From: Gammaproteobacteria bacterium
GTDB lineage: Bacteria > Pseudomonadota > Gammaproteobacteria > UBA9339
Length of the DNA: 13,172 bases
Assembly: GCA_018814965.1 (NCBI GenBank)
Contig: JAHIYS010000235.1
Coordinates: forward strand, 1-13,172
Direction of reading: 5' to 3'
The notes below the pieces were generated by a model that was given only the letters and a program-made list of their open reading frames with translations, searched no databases and had not been told where the DNA came from. Both the position numbers and the translations under genes were made by a program. Position 1 is the stretch's first letter; every line of letters starts with the position of its first letter. Below, piece by piece: positions 1 through 6,690 of this stretch.

Positions 1-396
1 ACACATCCCAATACAACTAGTCCACTCCAATGTGAATTTTTCATCAGCAGTGGTTTCTCCAAACTTAATCCCTAATATTTTTTCAAATTGTTCCGCTACC
101 TCTTTGGCTCCAGCCATTTTACAAGGCATAGTCTTACACATCCGAACAATGTATTTACCTTTTTTTCCTGTATTATAAAAACTATAAAAAGAAACCACCT
201 CTTGGACCTCAATAGCGTGAAGGCGAAGCATATCAGCTAAAATCTGCATATGCTTATCAGGAATCCCGTGATACTTTTCTTGTAAATCGTGCAAAATCGG
301 TTTTAACGCTGTGCGCTCATTGCCATATTTATCTATCAATAATTGCAATTCAGACCTAATCTCTGCATCACCTTCTAATTTAGTAGTGCTTCCCAT
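1..396 (-). CDS. NuoE/HoxE/HndA-type [2Fe-2S] thioredoxin-fold subunit of an NAD(P)-linked oxidoreductase (partial, 3' end beyond window)
   Basis: The first 132 codons are visible on the minus strand; the gene continues past base 1. The family (24-kDa subunit of complex I and its hydrogenase/formate dehydrogenase relatives) binds one [2Fe-2S] cluster and passes electrons to or from an NAD(P)-binding flavoprotein partner. All four cluster cysteines are present: Cys87 and Cys92 (C-x4-C, CKTMPC) and Cys128 and Cys132 (C-x3-C, CIGMC). The stretch VVSFYSFY at 67-74 before GKY is also typical. The start is ATG 396, because AGAGGA at 405-410 lies 8 nt upstream; an in-frame ATG at 402 would leave only 2 nt. 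The gene heads its own cluster downstream of a SemiSWEET gene rather than sitting between nuoD and nuoF. That, with the CIGMC form, favours a soluble NAD(P)-linked hydrogenase/diaphorase subunit over complex I NuoE. Family is certain; subtype is not. Confidence 0.88.
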   Translation of the reverse strand, partial: MGSTTKLEGDAEIRSELQLLIDKYGNERTALKPILHDLQEKYHGIPDKHMQILADMLRLHAIEVQEVVSFYSFYNTGKKGKYIVRMCKTMPCKMAGAKEVAEQFEKILGIKFGETTADEKFTLEWTSCIGMC

Positions 397-474
397 AAAC
401 ATTATCCTCTTTGTTGAAGTTTTCAAAATCAATAACTACCAATAAATCATTCTATTTTTAACAAATCACTCTGT

Positions 475-747
475 CTATTTCCTATACAATATTATCAAGT
501 AAGTTACAGCACCACAGAAAATAAGGCTCATAAAAACACCAAGCAATAATATATAATCCTTATTAAGATACGCGTGTAACATTGTGAGCAATTGCATCAC
601 ATTAAGACCTGCAAAGGTCAATAAAGACAGTTCTTTAGAATCCTTTGCTTTATAAACCTTCAAAGCCTGCGGTAAAAAAAGGACCGACTTAAAAACCAAA
701 CCAAAACCAAACAATGCTTCAATAAAATATTTTATATATGTATCCAC
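475..747 (-). CDS. SemiSWEET-type PQ-loop sugar transporter
   Basis: A 90-aa integral membrane protein with three predicted helices at about residues 7-25, 41-60 and 65-87. The PQ pair at 26-27 is followed by KVYKAKDSKELSLLTF, the hallmark PQ-loop pattern (PQ, basic turn, then S-L). Length and topology match bacterial SemiSWEETs, which work as homodimers and move sugars by facilitated diffusion across the inner membrane. The substrate cannot be read from sequence. The start is GTG 747, with AGGAGAG about 10 nt upstream (plus bases 757-763) and a small hairpin just before that. It lies 78 bp upstream of the NuoE-like gene on the same strand and may be co-transcribed with it, though the gap is long enough for a separate promoter. 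Confidence 0.82.
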   Translation of the reverse strand: MDTYIKYFIEALFGFGLVFKSVLFLPQALKVYKAKDSKELSLLTFAGLNVMQLLTMLHAYLNKDYILLLGVFMSLIFCGAVTYLIILYRK

Positions 748-766
748 TATTAAAATCTCTCCTAAA

Positions 767-788
767 AATCTCTAAATTAAAAGAGATT
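767..788 (-). other. Small AU-rich hairpin just upstream of the SemiSWEET ribosome binding site
   Basis: AATCTCT (767-773) and AGAGATT (782-788) are perfect 7-bp inverted arms with an 8-nt loop. Read on the minus strand, the 3' arm runs into TTTTT and then directly into the AGGAGAG Shine-Dalgarno site of the SemiSWEET gene. It could be a weak attenuator or end-point for read-through from uspA, or chance in AT-rich DNA. The rest of the 748-957 spacer shows no gene that I can support. Confidence 0.3.
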
Positions 789-912
789 CTTTATAACCTA
801 CGATTGTGTTTTTTAAAAAGCAGTACAGGATAAATCACTTGATTTACTAAAGCAAGACCAAGTCATTTTATAAATCCAACAAAAACCACAATATTTTATC
901 TAAACTGGGGAA

Positions 913-942
913 TTTGGTTACAGAAAACCCTCTGCAACCAAA
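913..942 (-). terminator. Hairpin 3' of uspA, possible transcript end
   Basis: Two 12-base arms (913-924 and 931-942) pair around a 6-nt loop. The only non-Watson-Crick position (920/935) becomes a G-U wobble in the minus-strand RNA but an A-C mismatch in the plus-strand RNA, so the structure fits minus-strand transcription. It starts 15 nt after the uspA stop. There is no good U-run behind it, so it may act as a 3'-end stabiliser or weak terminator rather than a classical intrinsic terminator. Confidence 0.5.
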
Positions 943-957
943 CTGTATAAGGATTTT

Positions 958-1392
958 TTAAGATTTAAGCCTTACCGCCAAGACATCACATTTAGCACCA
1001 TGAAGCACGCCATCTGCTGTTGATCCCAAAATAGTTCTCAACCCGTGTTTGCTGTGGCTTCCCACAACAATCAGATCAGCATTCATTTTTTCTGCTTCTT
1101 CTAAAATAACATATTTTGCTGGACCAATAATAACAACCTGTTTTCCCTCAGGAATGTTGAGTTTTTCCCCCAGCTCTTTCATTTCTTTGTCAGCATTTTC
1201 CATAAGGATTTTTTCTATCTCAAAACCAACGCCTATTCCATACGCGCTATAACTACCTATATTTTCTACCGCATGCACTAATGTAACATCTGCTTTAAAT
1301 TCTTTTGCCATAATTTCAGCATGCTTCAAAATCTCATTATCTGTTTTAGAAATTAACTCAACGGCAACCAAAATTTTACTGTATCCTTTCAT
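958..1392 (-). CDS. uspA: Universal stress protein, UspA family
   Basis: A 144-aa single-domain Usp protein of usual length, cytoplasmic and probably dimeric. The family is induced by starvation, growth arrest and other stresses; some members bind ATP. Visible signatures are the first strand KILVAVEL at 6-13, the ADVTLVHAVE segment near 34-43, and the C-terminal block ADLIVVGSHSKHGLRTILGS followed by DVLAVRLKS. The ATP-binding members carry G-2x-G-9x-G-S/T; here the second glycine is serine (GSHS) and the spacing is one residue short, so nucleotide binding is uncertain. The ATG at 1392 is preceded by a strong AGAGGAG. The upstream DNA contains a probable structured leader and a perfect TATAAT on the same strand. 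The symbol is a family label, not a claim of orthology to E. coli UspA. Confidence 0.88.
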   Translation of the reverse strand: MKGYSKILVAVELISKTDNEILKHAEIMAKEFKADVTLVHAVENIGSYSAYGIGVGFEIEKILMENADKEMKELGEKLNIPEGKQVVIIGPAKYVILEEAEKMNADLIVVGSHSKHGLRTILGSTADGVLHGAKCDVLAVRLKS

Positions 1393-1567
1393 AGTCTCCT
1401 CTTAATTTTCTTTTTTCTTATTTGATAATCAATTTTTTACTTCACCAGAAGTATAACCCCGGGATTCTCCCAAAATAAGTAAAGTTGCTCCCCATCCCTT
1501 TTGGTAATCCCTATAACATTGTCCCCACGTTCTGCTGCTGTGGTGCCGCGGGAAAAATTGTATTATA
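1393..1567 (-). promoter_or_regulatory. Candidate structured 5' leader (or small RNA) of uspA, with a TATAAT -10 box
   Basis: A perfect TATAAT lies on the minus strand at 1562-1567; the best -35 at 17 bp is poor (TGTACC). A transcript from about 1555 would reach uspA after about 160 nt. Three hairpins are visible in it. One is CCAC/GTGG (1525-1528 with 1540-1543), extended by TCC/GGA around a bulge. A long one is GGGATT + CCAAAA (1461-1466, 1470-1475) with TTTTGG + AATCCC (1499-1504, 1506-1511), 12 pairs with a small internal loop. The third is a 6-bp stem with a 4-nt loop (1438-1453). The stretch 1440-1555 is clearly GC-richer than its surroundings, as RNA genes often are in AT-rich genomes. 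I do not recognise a known riboswitch, 6S, SRP or tmRNA signature. Confidence 0.4.
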
Positions 1568-1589
1568 ACTTAATCTTTTTTGTTGGTAC

Positions 1590-1957
1590 ATAATATAGCT
1601 CTTTTTCTTTGCTTTTAAAAAACCCTATTTCTAGTGATAAAACAGCCTTATAACCCCAAAACATTCATTTTCCTTCTTATTTAATTAATTATTTTTTAAT
1701 CCCCCCTTAAGATTAAAATTTAAATTAATGGGATTTTCCAACAAAACCTGTGGATTACTTGTAAATATCTTTGATTTCTTTAAAACAACACAGGATTTAA
1801 GCAATGAATCCACAAGCAATTTATTTTATAACCAATTGATAAATAATGCTTATTTAGTGTTACCCACCGAAATACGCACCAGTAATAATAATAATCTTTA
1901 TAAGAATACAAACAATAACTATATAAAATACAACATAAAAACTATTTAAATCCTTCT
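1590..1957. other. AT-rich divergent spacer with two DnaA-box-like sites; candidate replication-origin region
   Basis: This is very AT-rich DNA between the leftward uspA and rightward rpmH genes, with no convincing coding content. TGTGGATTA at 1749-1757 (reverse TAATCCACA) differs from the DnaA box TTATCCACA at one base. GAATCCACA at 1806-1814 differs at two and points the opposite way. AT-only runs lie near 1679-1699. In several gammaproteobacteria, for example Pseudomonas, oriC lies beside rpmH, which makes the location attractive. However, dnaA is not next to it and two imperfect boxes are few for an origin, so this is only a candidate. Confidence 0.25.
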
Positions 1958-1986
1958 TTGACAAACCCCTCTAAACTTAATAACAT
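1958..1986 (+). promoter_or_regulatory. Sigma70-type promoter of the rpmH operon
   Basis: A perfect -35 TTGACA (1958-1963), an exactly 17-bp spacer and the -10 TAACAT (1981-1986; 4 of 6 bases, including the key T1, A2 and T6) point at rpmH. The predicted start near 1993 gives a leader of about 34 nt before the ATG at 2027. It is the best promoter match I found by eye in the window, as expected for a ribosomal protein operon. Confidence 0.72.
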
Positions 1987-2026
1987 TACCCTTCCTGAAA
2001 TTTTGAAACATTTTGACTAGAAGAAT

Positions 2027-2161
2027 ATGAAAAGAACCTATCAACCAAGTAAAATAAAAAGGCAGCGTTCCATTGGGTTTCGCGCCAGAATGGCAACTAA
2101 AAACGGTAAAGCAGTAATAAACCGTCGTCGAGCTAAAGGAAGGAAACGGCTCAGTGCTTAA
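2027..2161 (+). CDS. rpmH: 50S ribosomal protein L34
   Basis: This is a 44-aa, very basic protein, the normal length for bL34. It begins MKRTYQPS and contains the conserved core RQRSIGFRARMATKNGK and the RRRAKGRKRLSA tail, matching bacterial L34 almost throughout. L34 is a small component of the large ribosomal subunit and binds 23S rRNA. A weak AGAAG lies just before the ATG. The TAA stop shares its last A with the ATG of rnpA (TAATG), so the two genes are translationally coupled, as is common in this operon. It is transcribed from the TTGACA promoter just upstream. Confidence 0.97.
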   Translation: MKRTYQPSKIKRQRSIGFRARMATKNGKAVINRRRAKGRKRLSA

Positions 2162-2514
2162 TGAAATATACATTTCCGCGCAAAATACGCTTATTGACCG
2201 ACCCTCAATTCAAACAAGTATTTAAGAAAACAAAACGAAAAATACATACACAAGCGTTTATTATTTATTATTGCGATAATGATCTCTCTTACCCAAGATT
2301 GGGAGTAATTGTTCCCAAAAGAAACATACATCAAGCAACAAAGAGGAATCGATTTAAAAGGGTTGTTAGGGAAAGTTTCCGTTTAAACCAAAATAGATTT
2401 CAAGGTGTTGATATTTTGATTGTTGGTAAAAAAAACGCAGAGAATTTTTTAGGAAAAGAATTAAATTCTTTGATGATAGATGGTTTAAATAAAGTAGAAC
2501 AAAATTATGCTTAA
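2161..2514 (+). CDS. rnpA: Ribonuclease P protein component
   Basis: This 117-aa basic protein is the protein subunit of RNase P, which assists the catalytic RNA in removing 5' leaders from precursor tRNAs. The family's RNR signature is clear at residues 61-71 (KRNRFKRVVRE), preceded by the LGVIVPKR strand at 47-54. Length and N-terminus (a K/R-rich start followed by LLTDPQFKQVF) are typical. It overlaps rpmH by 1 nt and yidD by 8 nt. There is no strong Shine-Dalgarno at good distance (AAAGGAAGG in rpmH lies about 17 nt upstream), so translation probably depends on reinitiation from rpmH. The RNA partner gene rnpB is not in this window. Confidence 0.96.
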   Translation: MKYTFPRKIRLLTDPQFKQVFKKTKRKIHTQAFIIYYCDNDLSYPRLGVIVPKRNIHQATKRNRFKRVVRESFRLNQNRFQGVDILIVGKKNAENFLGKELNSLMIDGLNKVEQNYA

Positions 2515-2761
2515 AAAAAGTGCAATTTTATTAATAAAAGGATACAGGTTTTTTATCAGCCCTTTTTTGGGACACCAATGTAGATTTTTCCCAAGTTGTT
2601 CTTTATATGCCCAGATTGCAGTTGAGAGATATGGGTTTTTTTATGGGGCATGGTTAGTATTTAAAAGAATAATAAAATGCCATCCTTGGTATACCGGGGA
2701 AGGATATGATCCAGTGCCAGAGAGAGCAATAGAAAAAATAAAAATTGTGGAGTCTTTATGA
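2507..2761 (+). CDS. yidD: Membrane protein insertion efficiency factor YidD
   Basis: This 84-aa protein of the YidD (UPF0161) family carries the full signature: GHQCRFFPSCSLYA at residues 22-35, then AVERYG and KCHPWYTGEGYDPVP. The conserved cysteines and the HPW motif are all present. An amphipathic N-terminal helix (about 4-20) is thought to hold the protein at the inner face of the cytoplasmic membrane, where it helps YidC-dependent insertion. The position between rnpA and yidC is the standard one. It overlaps rnpA by 8 nt and yidC by 4 nt (ATGA), which indicates coupled translation of the three. Confidence 0.95.
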   Translation: MLKKSAILLIKGYRFFISPFLGHQCRFFPSCSLYAQIAVERYGFFYGAWLVFKRIIKCHPWYTGEGYDPVPERAIEKIKIVESL

Positions 2762-4437
2762 TAGATAAAAAACTTTTACTGTATGTGGCGTTAGGTGTCG
2801 TTGTTTTTGCATTATGGGAAGCTTGGCAGAAGGATTATAGTCAAACTAATCAAACTCCAACAGCTATTACTTCTAATAATATTAGTAAAGAACCTTCAGC
2901 TAATAATGTATCTATACCTCAAAACACAGCAACTCCCACAACAACTAAAAACCAATCAAACTTACTAGAGATCCCATCATCGAGATTGATTAAAGTGCAT
3001 ACAGATGTTTTAGATGTCGCTATTGATAGTGTTGGCGGTAATGTAGTTAAAGCTGATTTATTAAAATACAAAAATGTTATTTACCAAGACCAACCGGTGC
3101 AGTTTTTAAACGATGATTCCACAAAGTACTATATTGCAGAAAGCGGTCTTGTTGGGGAACAGGGTCCAGATTTAAATAACAAACAAGCGCAATATAGTTT
3201 TTCCCAAAAAGAATACACCCTAGATAAGGGGCAAGAAAATATAAAAGTTAAACTTGTATGGTCTGGTGGCAACGGAGTAACTGTTTTCAAAATATTTACT
3301 TTTACTAAAAACAAATACGATATTGTTGTTGATTATGAGATTAATAATAAATCAAACAAAGAGTGGAGCGGACAGTTTTATGCCCAGATAGAGCGCAAGA
3401 ACTTTGATCCATCAAAAGGATTATTTCATTTTAGCACATATACTGGGGGAGCAATTTCTAGTTTAGAAGTACCCTATCAAAAAGTAAGTTTTTCCGATAT
3501 TGAATCTGCAGTAAAAAATAAAAACGGGTTTCTTCGGGATAGCCAAGGTGGTTGGGCTGCTATGCAGCAACGTTATTTTTTAAGTGTTTGGGTCCCAGAT
3601 CAAACAAAAACCTATCGTTATTTTAGTAATCTAAATAATGGTATATACACTATTGGTTTTGGAGAAAAAGCGATAACTGTTTCTCCTGGAAAAACAGCAA
3701 CAATCAGTTCTATTTTATATGTTGGTCCAGAAACAGCTGATAACATGGGTCATTTAGCTAAGGGGTTGGATAGAACGGTTGATTATGGTTGGTTGTGGCC
3801 AATTTCAATAATGTTTTTCTGGATTTTAAAAAATATTTATAAGTTTATTGGAAATTGGGGTTGGTCAATTATTTTAATAACGATTTTAATTAAAGCAGTG
3901 TTTTATAAACTTTCAGAAAGCAGCTGTCGCTCTATGGCTAGAATGAGGGAGCTTATGCCAAAAATGCAGGCTCTTAAAGAACGCTATGGGGATGATCGGC
4001 AAAAACTCCAGCAAGCAACAATGGAGTTATATAAAAAGGAAAAAATTAATCCTTTGAATTTAGGCGGTTGTTTACCAATGATAGTTCAAATTCCATTTTT
4101 TATCGCTCTATATTACGTTTTAATTAGCGCGGTAGAGTTGAGACACTCCCCTTTTATGTTTTGGATTCACGATCTATCGGCGCCAGACCCTTTTTATATA
4201 TTACCGATATTAATGGGAATAAGTATGTTTTTACAACAACGTCTTAGCCCAACATCTGCTGATCCTACTCAAGCTAAAATGATGATGTTTATGCCGGTAA
4301 TTTTCACATTTTTCTTTTTAAACTTTCCTTCTGGCTTGGTTTTATATTGGTTGGTAAGTAATATTCTTTCTATTTTGCAGCAGTGGTATATCAATAGAAG
4401 GCTTGCCGCTGGTGTTATGATTTGTAGAAAACCATAA
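2758..4437 (+). CDS. yidC: Membrane protein insertase YidC
   Basis: At 559 aa it has the length of gammaproteobacterial YidC (548 aa in E. coli). It inserts proteins into the inner membrane, alone or with SecYEG. The layout is standard: an N-terminal helix (about 5-21), a Ser/Thr/Asn-rich linker, a large periplasmic beta domain to about 335, then five core helices. Landmarks include SMARMRELMPKMQALKERYGDD in the cytoplasmic hairpin, GGCLPMIVQIPFFIALYYVL, WIHDLSAPDPFYILPILMG and FPSGLVLYWLVSN. The positive charge of the hydrophilic groove is Lys379, where E. coli has Arg366; lysine also occurs in Pseudomonas-type YidC. NPLNLGGC contains two extra residues (NL) relative to the E. coli sequence NPLGGC. 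The C-terminal tail is short and weakly basic. The start overlaps the yidD stop by 4 nt. Confidence 0.97.
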   Translation: MIDKKLLLYVALGVVVFALWEAWQKDYSQTNQTPTAITSNNISKEPSANNVSIPQNTATPTTTKNQSNLLEIPSSRLIKVHTDVLDVAIDSVGGNVVKADLLKYKNVIYQDQPVQFLNDDSTKYYIAESGLVGEQGPDLNNKQAQYSFSQKEYTLDKGQENIKVKLVWSGGNGVTVFKIFTFTKNKYDIVVDYEINNKSNKEWSGQFYAQIERKNFDPSKGLFHFSTYTGGAISSLEVPYQKVSFSDIESAVKNKNGFLRDSQGGWAAMQQRYFLSVWVPDQTKTYRYFSNLNNGIYTIGFGEKAITVSPGKTATISSILYVGPETADNMGHLAKGLDRTVDYGWLWPISIMFFWILKNIYKFIGNWGWSIILITILIKAVFYKLSESSCRSMARMRELMPKMQALKERYGDDRQKLQQATMELYKKEKINPLNLGGCLPMIVQIPFFIALYYVLISAVELRHSPFMFWIHDLSAPDPFYILPILMGISMFLQQRLSPTSADPTQAKMMMFMPVIFTFFFLNFPSGLVLYWLVSNILSILQQWYINRRLAAGVMICRKP

Positions 4438-4473
4438 AAAGGTCAAATGTAAGGATATGGATGAAATTGCTGT

Positions 4474-4493
4474 GCCCAACAATTATGTTGGGC
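4474..4493 (+). terminator. Hairpin after yidC, imperfect terminator or processing site
   Basis: GCCCAACA (4474-4481) and TGTTGGGC (4486-4493) form a perfect 8-bp stem with a 4-nt ATTA loop, 36 nt after the yidC stop. It is followed by an A-rich run (CTAAATAAAAAAAG) rather than a U-run, so it is not a textbook intrinsic terminator. It may lower expression of mnmE or stabilise the yidC mRNA end. The rest of the 4438-4618 spacer is A/T-rich and shows no clear promoter. Confidence 0.42.
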
Positions 4494-4618
4494 GCTAAAT
4501 AAAAAAAGAAAAAAATATATTTAATTTGTAATGGCTTCAGAAATGTCGTAACAAAAAAGAAGTAGCATAAAGCCAGAATATTTTGAACTTCCTTAATAAC
4601 CATTTGCTATGCTCTAAG

Positions 4619-5983
4619 ATGAAAAACAAAACCGAAACTATAGCTGCTAAAGCAACTCCTCCAGGCAGGGGTGGGGTTGGAATCATTCGTGTGTCTGGGC
4701 CCATGGTTTTATCAATAACCCATGAAATCTTAGGAAAAAGCATTAAAGCGCGTATTGTTAATTCAAGTAATTTTTTTTCAACCGACAAAAAAATAATTGA
4801 CCAAGGTCTTGCGATCTATTTTTCTGCCCCACAATCATTTACTGGCGAAGATGTTCTTGAGTTACATGGTCATGGTGGCCAGGTGGTTATGGATCTTTTG
4901 CTACAACGAGTTTTGGATCTTGGAGCCAGGCTTGCTAAGCCAGGGGAGTTTATTGAAAGAGGTTTTTTAAATCATAAACTTGATTTGATCCAAGTGGAGG
5001 CGGTAGCAGATTTAATCAATGCTTCTTCATCTCAAGCCGCACAAAATGCAGCTCGCTCTTTACAAGGGGAGTTTTCAAAAAAAATAAATAAGTTGGTAGC
5101 GGACTTAATTGATATACGTGTATCTATTGAAGCTGCAATTGATTTTGTTGAAGAGGAAGAGGTTGAAAAAACAATACCTAATGATTTTGAAAGAAAGATA
5201 TGTGATGTTTTGGGCCAAATTAAAGAGCTTAAAAACAAATCTAAACAAGGGATACTTTTGCGTGATGGGATAAATGTGGTTATTACCGGTGATACCAATG
5301 CAGGTAAATCTAGCTTGCTTAATTGTTTTAGTGGGCAAGATACAGCAATAGTTACTGATATTCCTGGAACCACACGAGATGTATTACATGTATGGACCCA
5401 ACTTGATGGATTGCCTCTTAACTTGTTAGATACAGCGGGATTTAATGATAAACCAGATTTGATTGAGGTTGAGGGGATTCGTCGCGCTTGGGAAGAAATT
5501 AAAAAAGCTGATCATGTTTTATTGATGATAGATGGGGATGTTAATAGGAATCGTAACTCTATGGAGTTAAGCAGCGCAGTTTTAAAAGAGATCCCAGATA
5601 ATTGTCATCTTACAGTTTTATATAATAAAATTGATTTAACCGGCGAACCCGAGAAAATCAGTAAAGAGGGGGGTATAAATACTGTTTACCTTTCAGCGCA
5701 AACTGGTCAGGGGATTGATTTATTAAAAGAGCACCTAAAAGATAAGGCTGGGTTTTGTACAATAGAGGATGGTTTTAGCGCTAGAGTAAGACATTTAGAT
5801 GCTTTAGATAAAGCGGAAAAATATTTAGAAAATATTAATAATGATCTGTTGGTAAGTAGTAAAATAGAAATAATAGCCCAAGAGTTAAATAACGCCCAGA
5901 TGGTTCTGGGTGAGATTACTGGAGAGGTTACACCTGACGATTTATTGGGAAAGATTTTTTCTGAATTTTGTGTTGGGAAGTAA
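4619..5983 (+). CDS. mnmE: tRNA modification GTPase MnmE (TrmE)
   Basis: With MnmG, MnmE makes the cmnm5/nm5 group on U34 of certain tRNAs, using tetrahydrofolate and GTP/K+-driven rearrangement. The ATG at 4619 gives 454 aa, exactly the E. coli length, and starts MKNKTETIAAKATPPGRGGVG like the family. An upstream in-frame TTG at 4583 would add 12 unrelated residues. Domains: a folate-binding N-terminal domain (1-about 118), a helical domain, and an inserted G domain with GDTNAGKSS at 224-232, TDIPGTTRD at 246-254, DTAG at 271-274, NKID at 336-339 and SAQTG at 359-363. The C-terminal FCVGK includes Cys451; Glu283 matches the catalytic Glu282 of E. coli. Shine-Dalgarno is weak. The gene follows yidC after 181 bp and precedes tsaC; its partner mnmG is not adjacent. 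Confidence 0.96.
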   Translation: MKNKTETIAAKATPPGRGGVGIIRVSGPMVLSITHEILGKSIKARIVNSSNFFSTDKKIIDQGLAIYFSAPQSFTGEDVLELHGHGGQVVMDLLLQRVLDLGARLAKPGEFIERGFLNHKLDLIQVEAVADLINASSSQAAQNAARSLQGEFSKKINKLVADLIDIRVSIEAAIDFVEEEEVEKTIPNDFERKICDVLGQIKELKNKSKQGILLRDGINVVITGDTNAGKSSLLNCFSGQDTAIVTDIPGTTRDVLHVWTQLDGLPLNLLDTAGFNDKPDLIEVEGIRRAWEEIKKADHVLLMIDGDVNRNRNSMELSSAVLKEIPDNCHLTVLYNKIDLTGEPEKISKEGGINTVYLSAQTGQGIDLLKEHLKDKAGFCTIEDGFSARVRHLDALDKAEKYLENINNDLLVSSKIEIIAQELNNAQMVLGEITGEVTPDDLLGKIFSEFCVGK

Positions 5984-6004
5984 CAAAAGGGGTGGGTGTA
6001 GGCT

Positions 6005-6010
6005 GGAGGA
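6005..6010 (+). promoter_or_regulatory. Strong ribosome binding site that sets the tsaC start
   Basis: GGAGGA ends 8 nt before the ATG at 6019. This strong, well-placed site decides in favour of ATG 6019 over an earlier in-frame start at 5968, which lies inside the mnmE end. Confidence 0.8.
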
Positions 6011-6018
6011 TAAAGAAA

Positions 6019-6567
6019 ATGCTAAAAAAAAGCGATCAGATTATTAAAGTTTTACAACAAGGCGGAATAATCCTTTATCCTACTGAAGGGGTTTATGGTT
6101 TAGGGTGTGATCCTTTTAATGAAACCGCAGTTTTAAGACTATTAAAAATAAAACGACGCGATGTTAAACAAGGATTGATTTTGATTGCCGCAAATTGGGA
6201 TCAGGTTAAGGATTTAATAAATTTAGATTTAAAAAAATGTAAAAAAATCACAGAAAAAGATTCCTATCCTATCACATGGATATTTCCTGCAACTAAAAAG
6301 GCCCCGAGATGGATTACCGGAAAATTCAATTCAATCGCTATTCGCGTTACTTCCCACTTGGTAGCAAAAAATATTTGTCAAGGATTTGGTGGGCCAATAG
6401 TTTCTACTAGCGCTAATTTATCTAAGAGTTCGCCAATAAAAAAATTATCACAGTTGGATAAAAAAGTTATTAATAGCATTGATTATGTGTTTTCAGGAAG
6501 AGTAGGAACGCTTGGTAAGCCAACCCAGATTTGTGAGTTTAAAACAGGGAAAATTATTCGTTCTTAG
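6019..6567 (+). CDS. tsaC: Threonylcarbamoyl-AMP synthase (YrdC/Sua5 family)
   Basis: TsaC makes threonylcarbamoyl-AMP from threonine, bicarbonate and ATP, the first step of t6A37 formation in tRNAs that read ANN codons. TsaD-TsaB-TsaE then transfer the group. The 182-aa product matches the short TsaC type (190 aa in E. coli) without a Sua5 C-terminal domain. Motifs: GGIILYPTEGVYGLGCDP at 15-32, the lysine/arginine-rich nucleotide-binding stretch KIKRRDVKQGLILIAANW at 43-60, APRWITGKFNSIAIRVT at 95-111, and VSTSANLS at 128-135. The overall match to E. coli TsaC is clear by eye. It begins 35 bp after mnmE with its own strong ribosome binding site, so it is probably co-transcribed. Placement next to mnmE groups two anticodon-loop modification enzymes. 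Confidence 0.94.
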   Translation: MLKKSDQIIKVLQQGGIILYPTEGVYGLGCDPFNETAVLRLLKIKRRDVKQGLILIAANWDQVKDLINLDLKKCKKITEKDSYPITWIFPATKKAPRWITGKFNSIAIRVTSHLVAKNICQGFGGPIVSTSANLSKSSPIKKLSQLDKKVINSIDYVFSGRVGTLGKPTQICEFKTGKIIRS

Positions 6568-6690
6568 CCAAGGTTTGTCCCCTCCCCATTTACTAATGTT
6601 AATTATCAGGTTTGGTTTTTTTGCTCTTGATTATTGCAGCGTTTGATAAATGTCGTCGTGTTACAAAATTTGAGGGATTTAAATTTTGGG

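Noticed and set aside
1521..1560. Resemblance of the GTGGTGCCGCGGGA stretch to the 60-bp repeat core (GTGGTCTTCGCCGCGGGA)
   Set aside because: The match is short, needs a 4-base gap, and the flanks do not align; treated as chance.
1440..1560. SRP (4.5S), 6S, tmRNA or RNase P RNA gene
   Set aside because: None of the conserved core sequences of these RNAs could be found on either strand.
1728..1949. 73-codon open frame on the plus strand in the rpmH-upstream spacer
   Set aside because: Low-complexity Asn/Tyr/Ile-rich product in AT-rich DNA, no ribosome binding site and no family resemblance; it also covers the DnaA-box-like sites.
4583..4618. Earlier TTG start for mnmE
   Set aside because: It adds 12 residues with no counterpart in the family and lacks a ribosome site; ATG 4619 gives the exact 454-aa E. 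coli length.
5968..6018. Earlier start for tsaC overlapping mnmE
   Set aside because: It adds a 17-residue extension with no family match; GGAGGA is ideally placed for ATG 6019.
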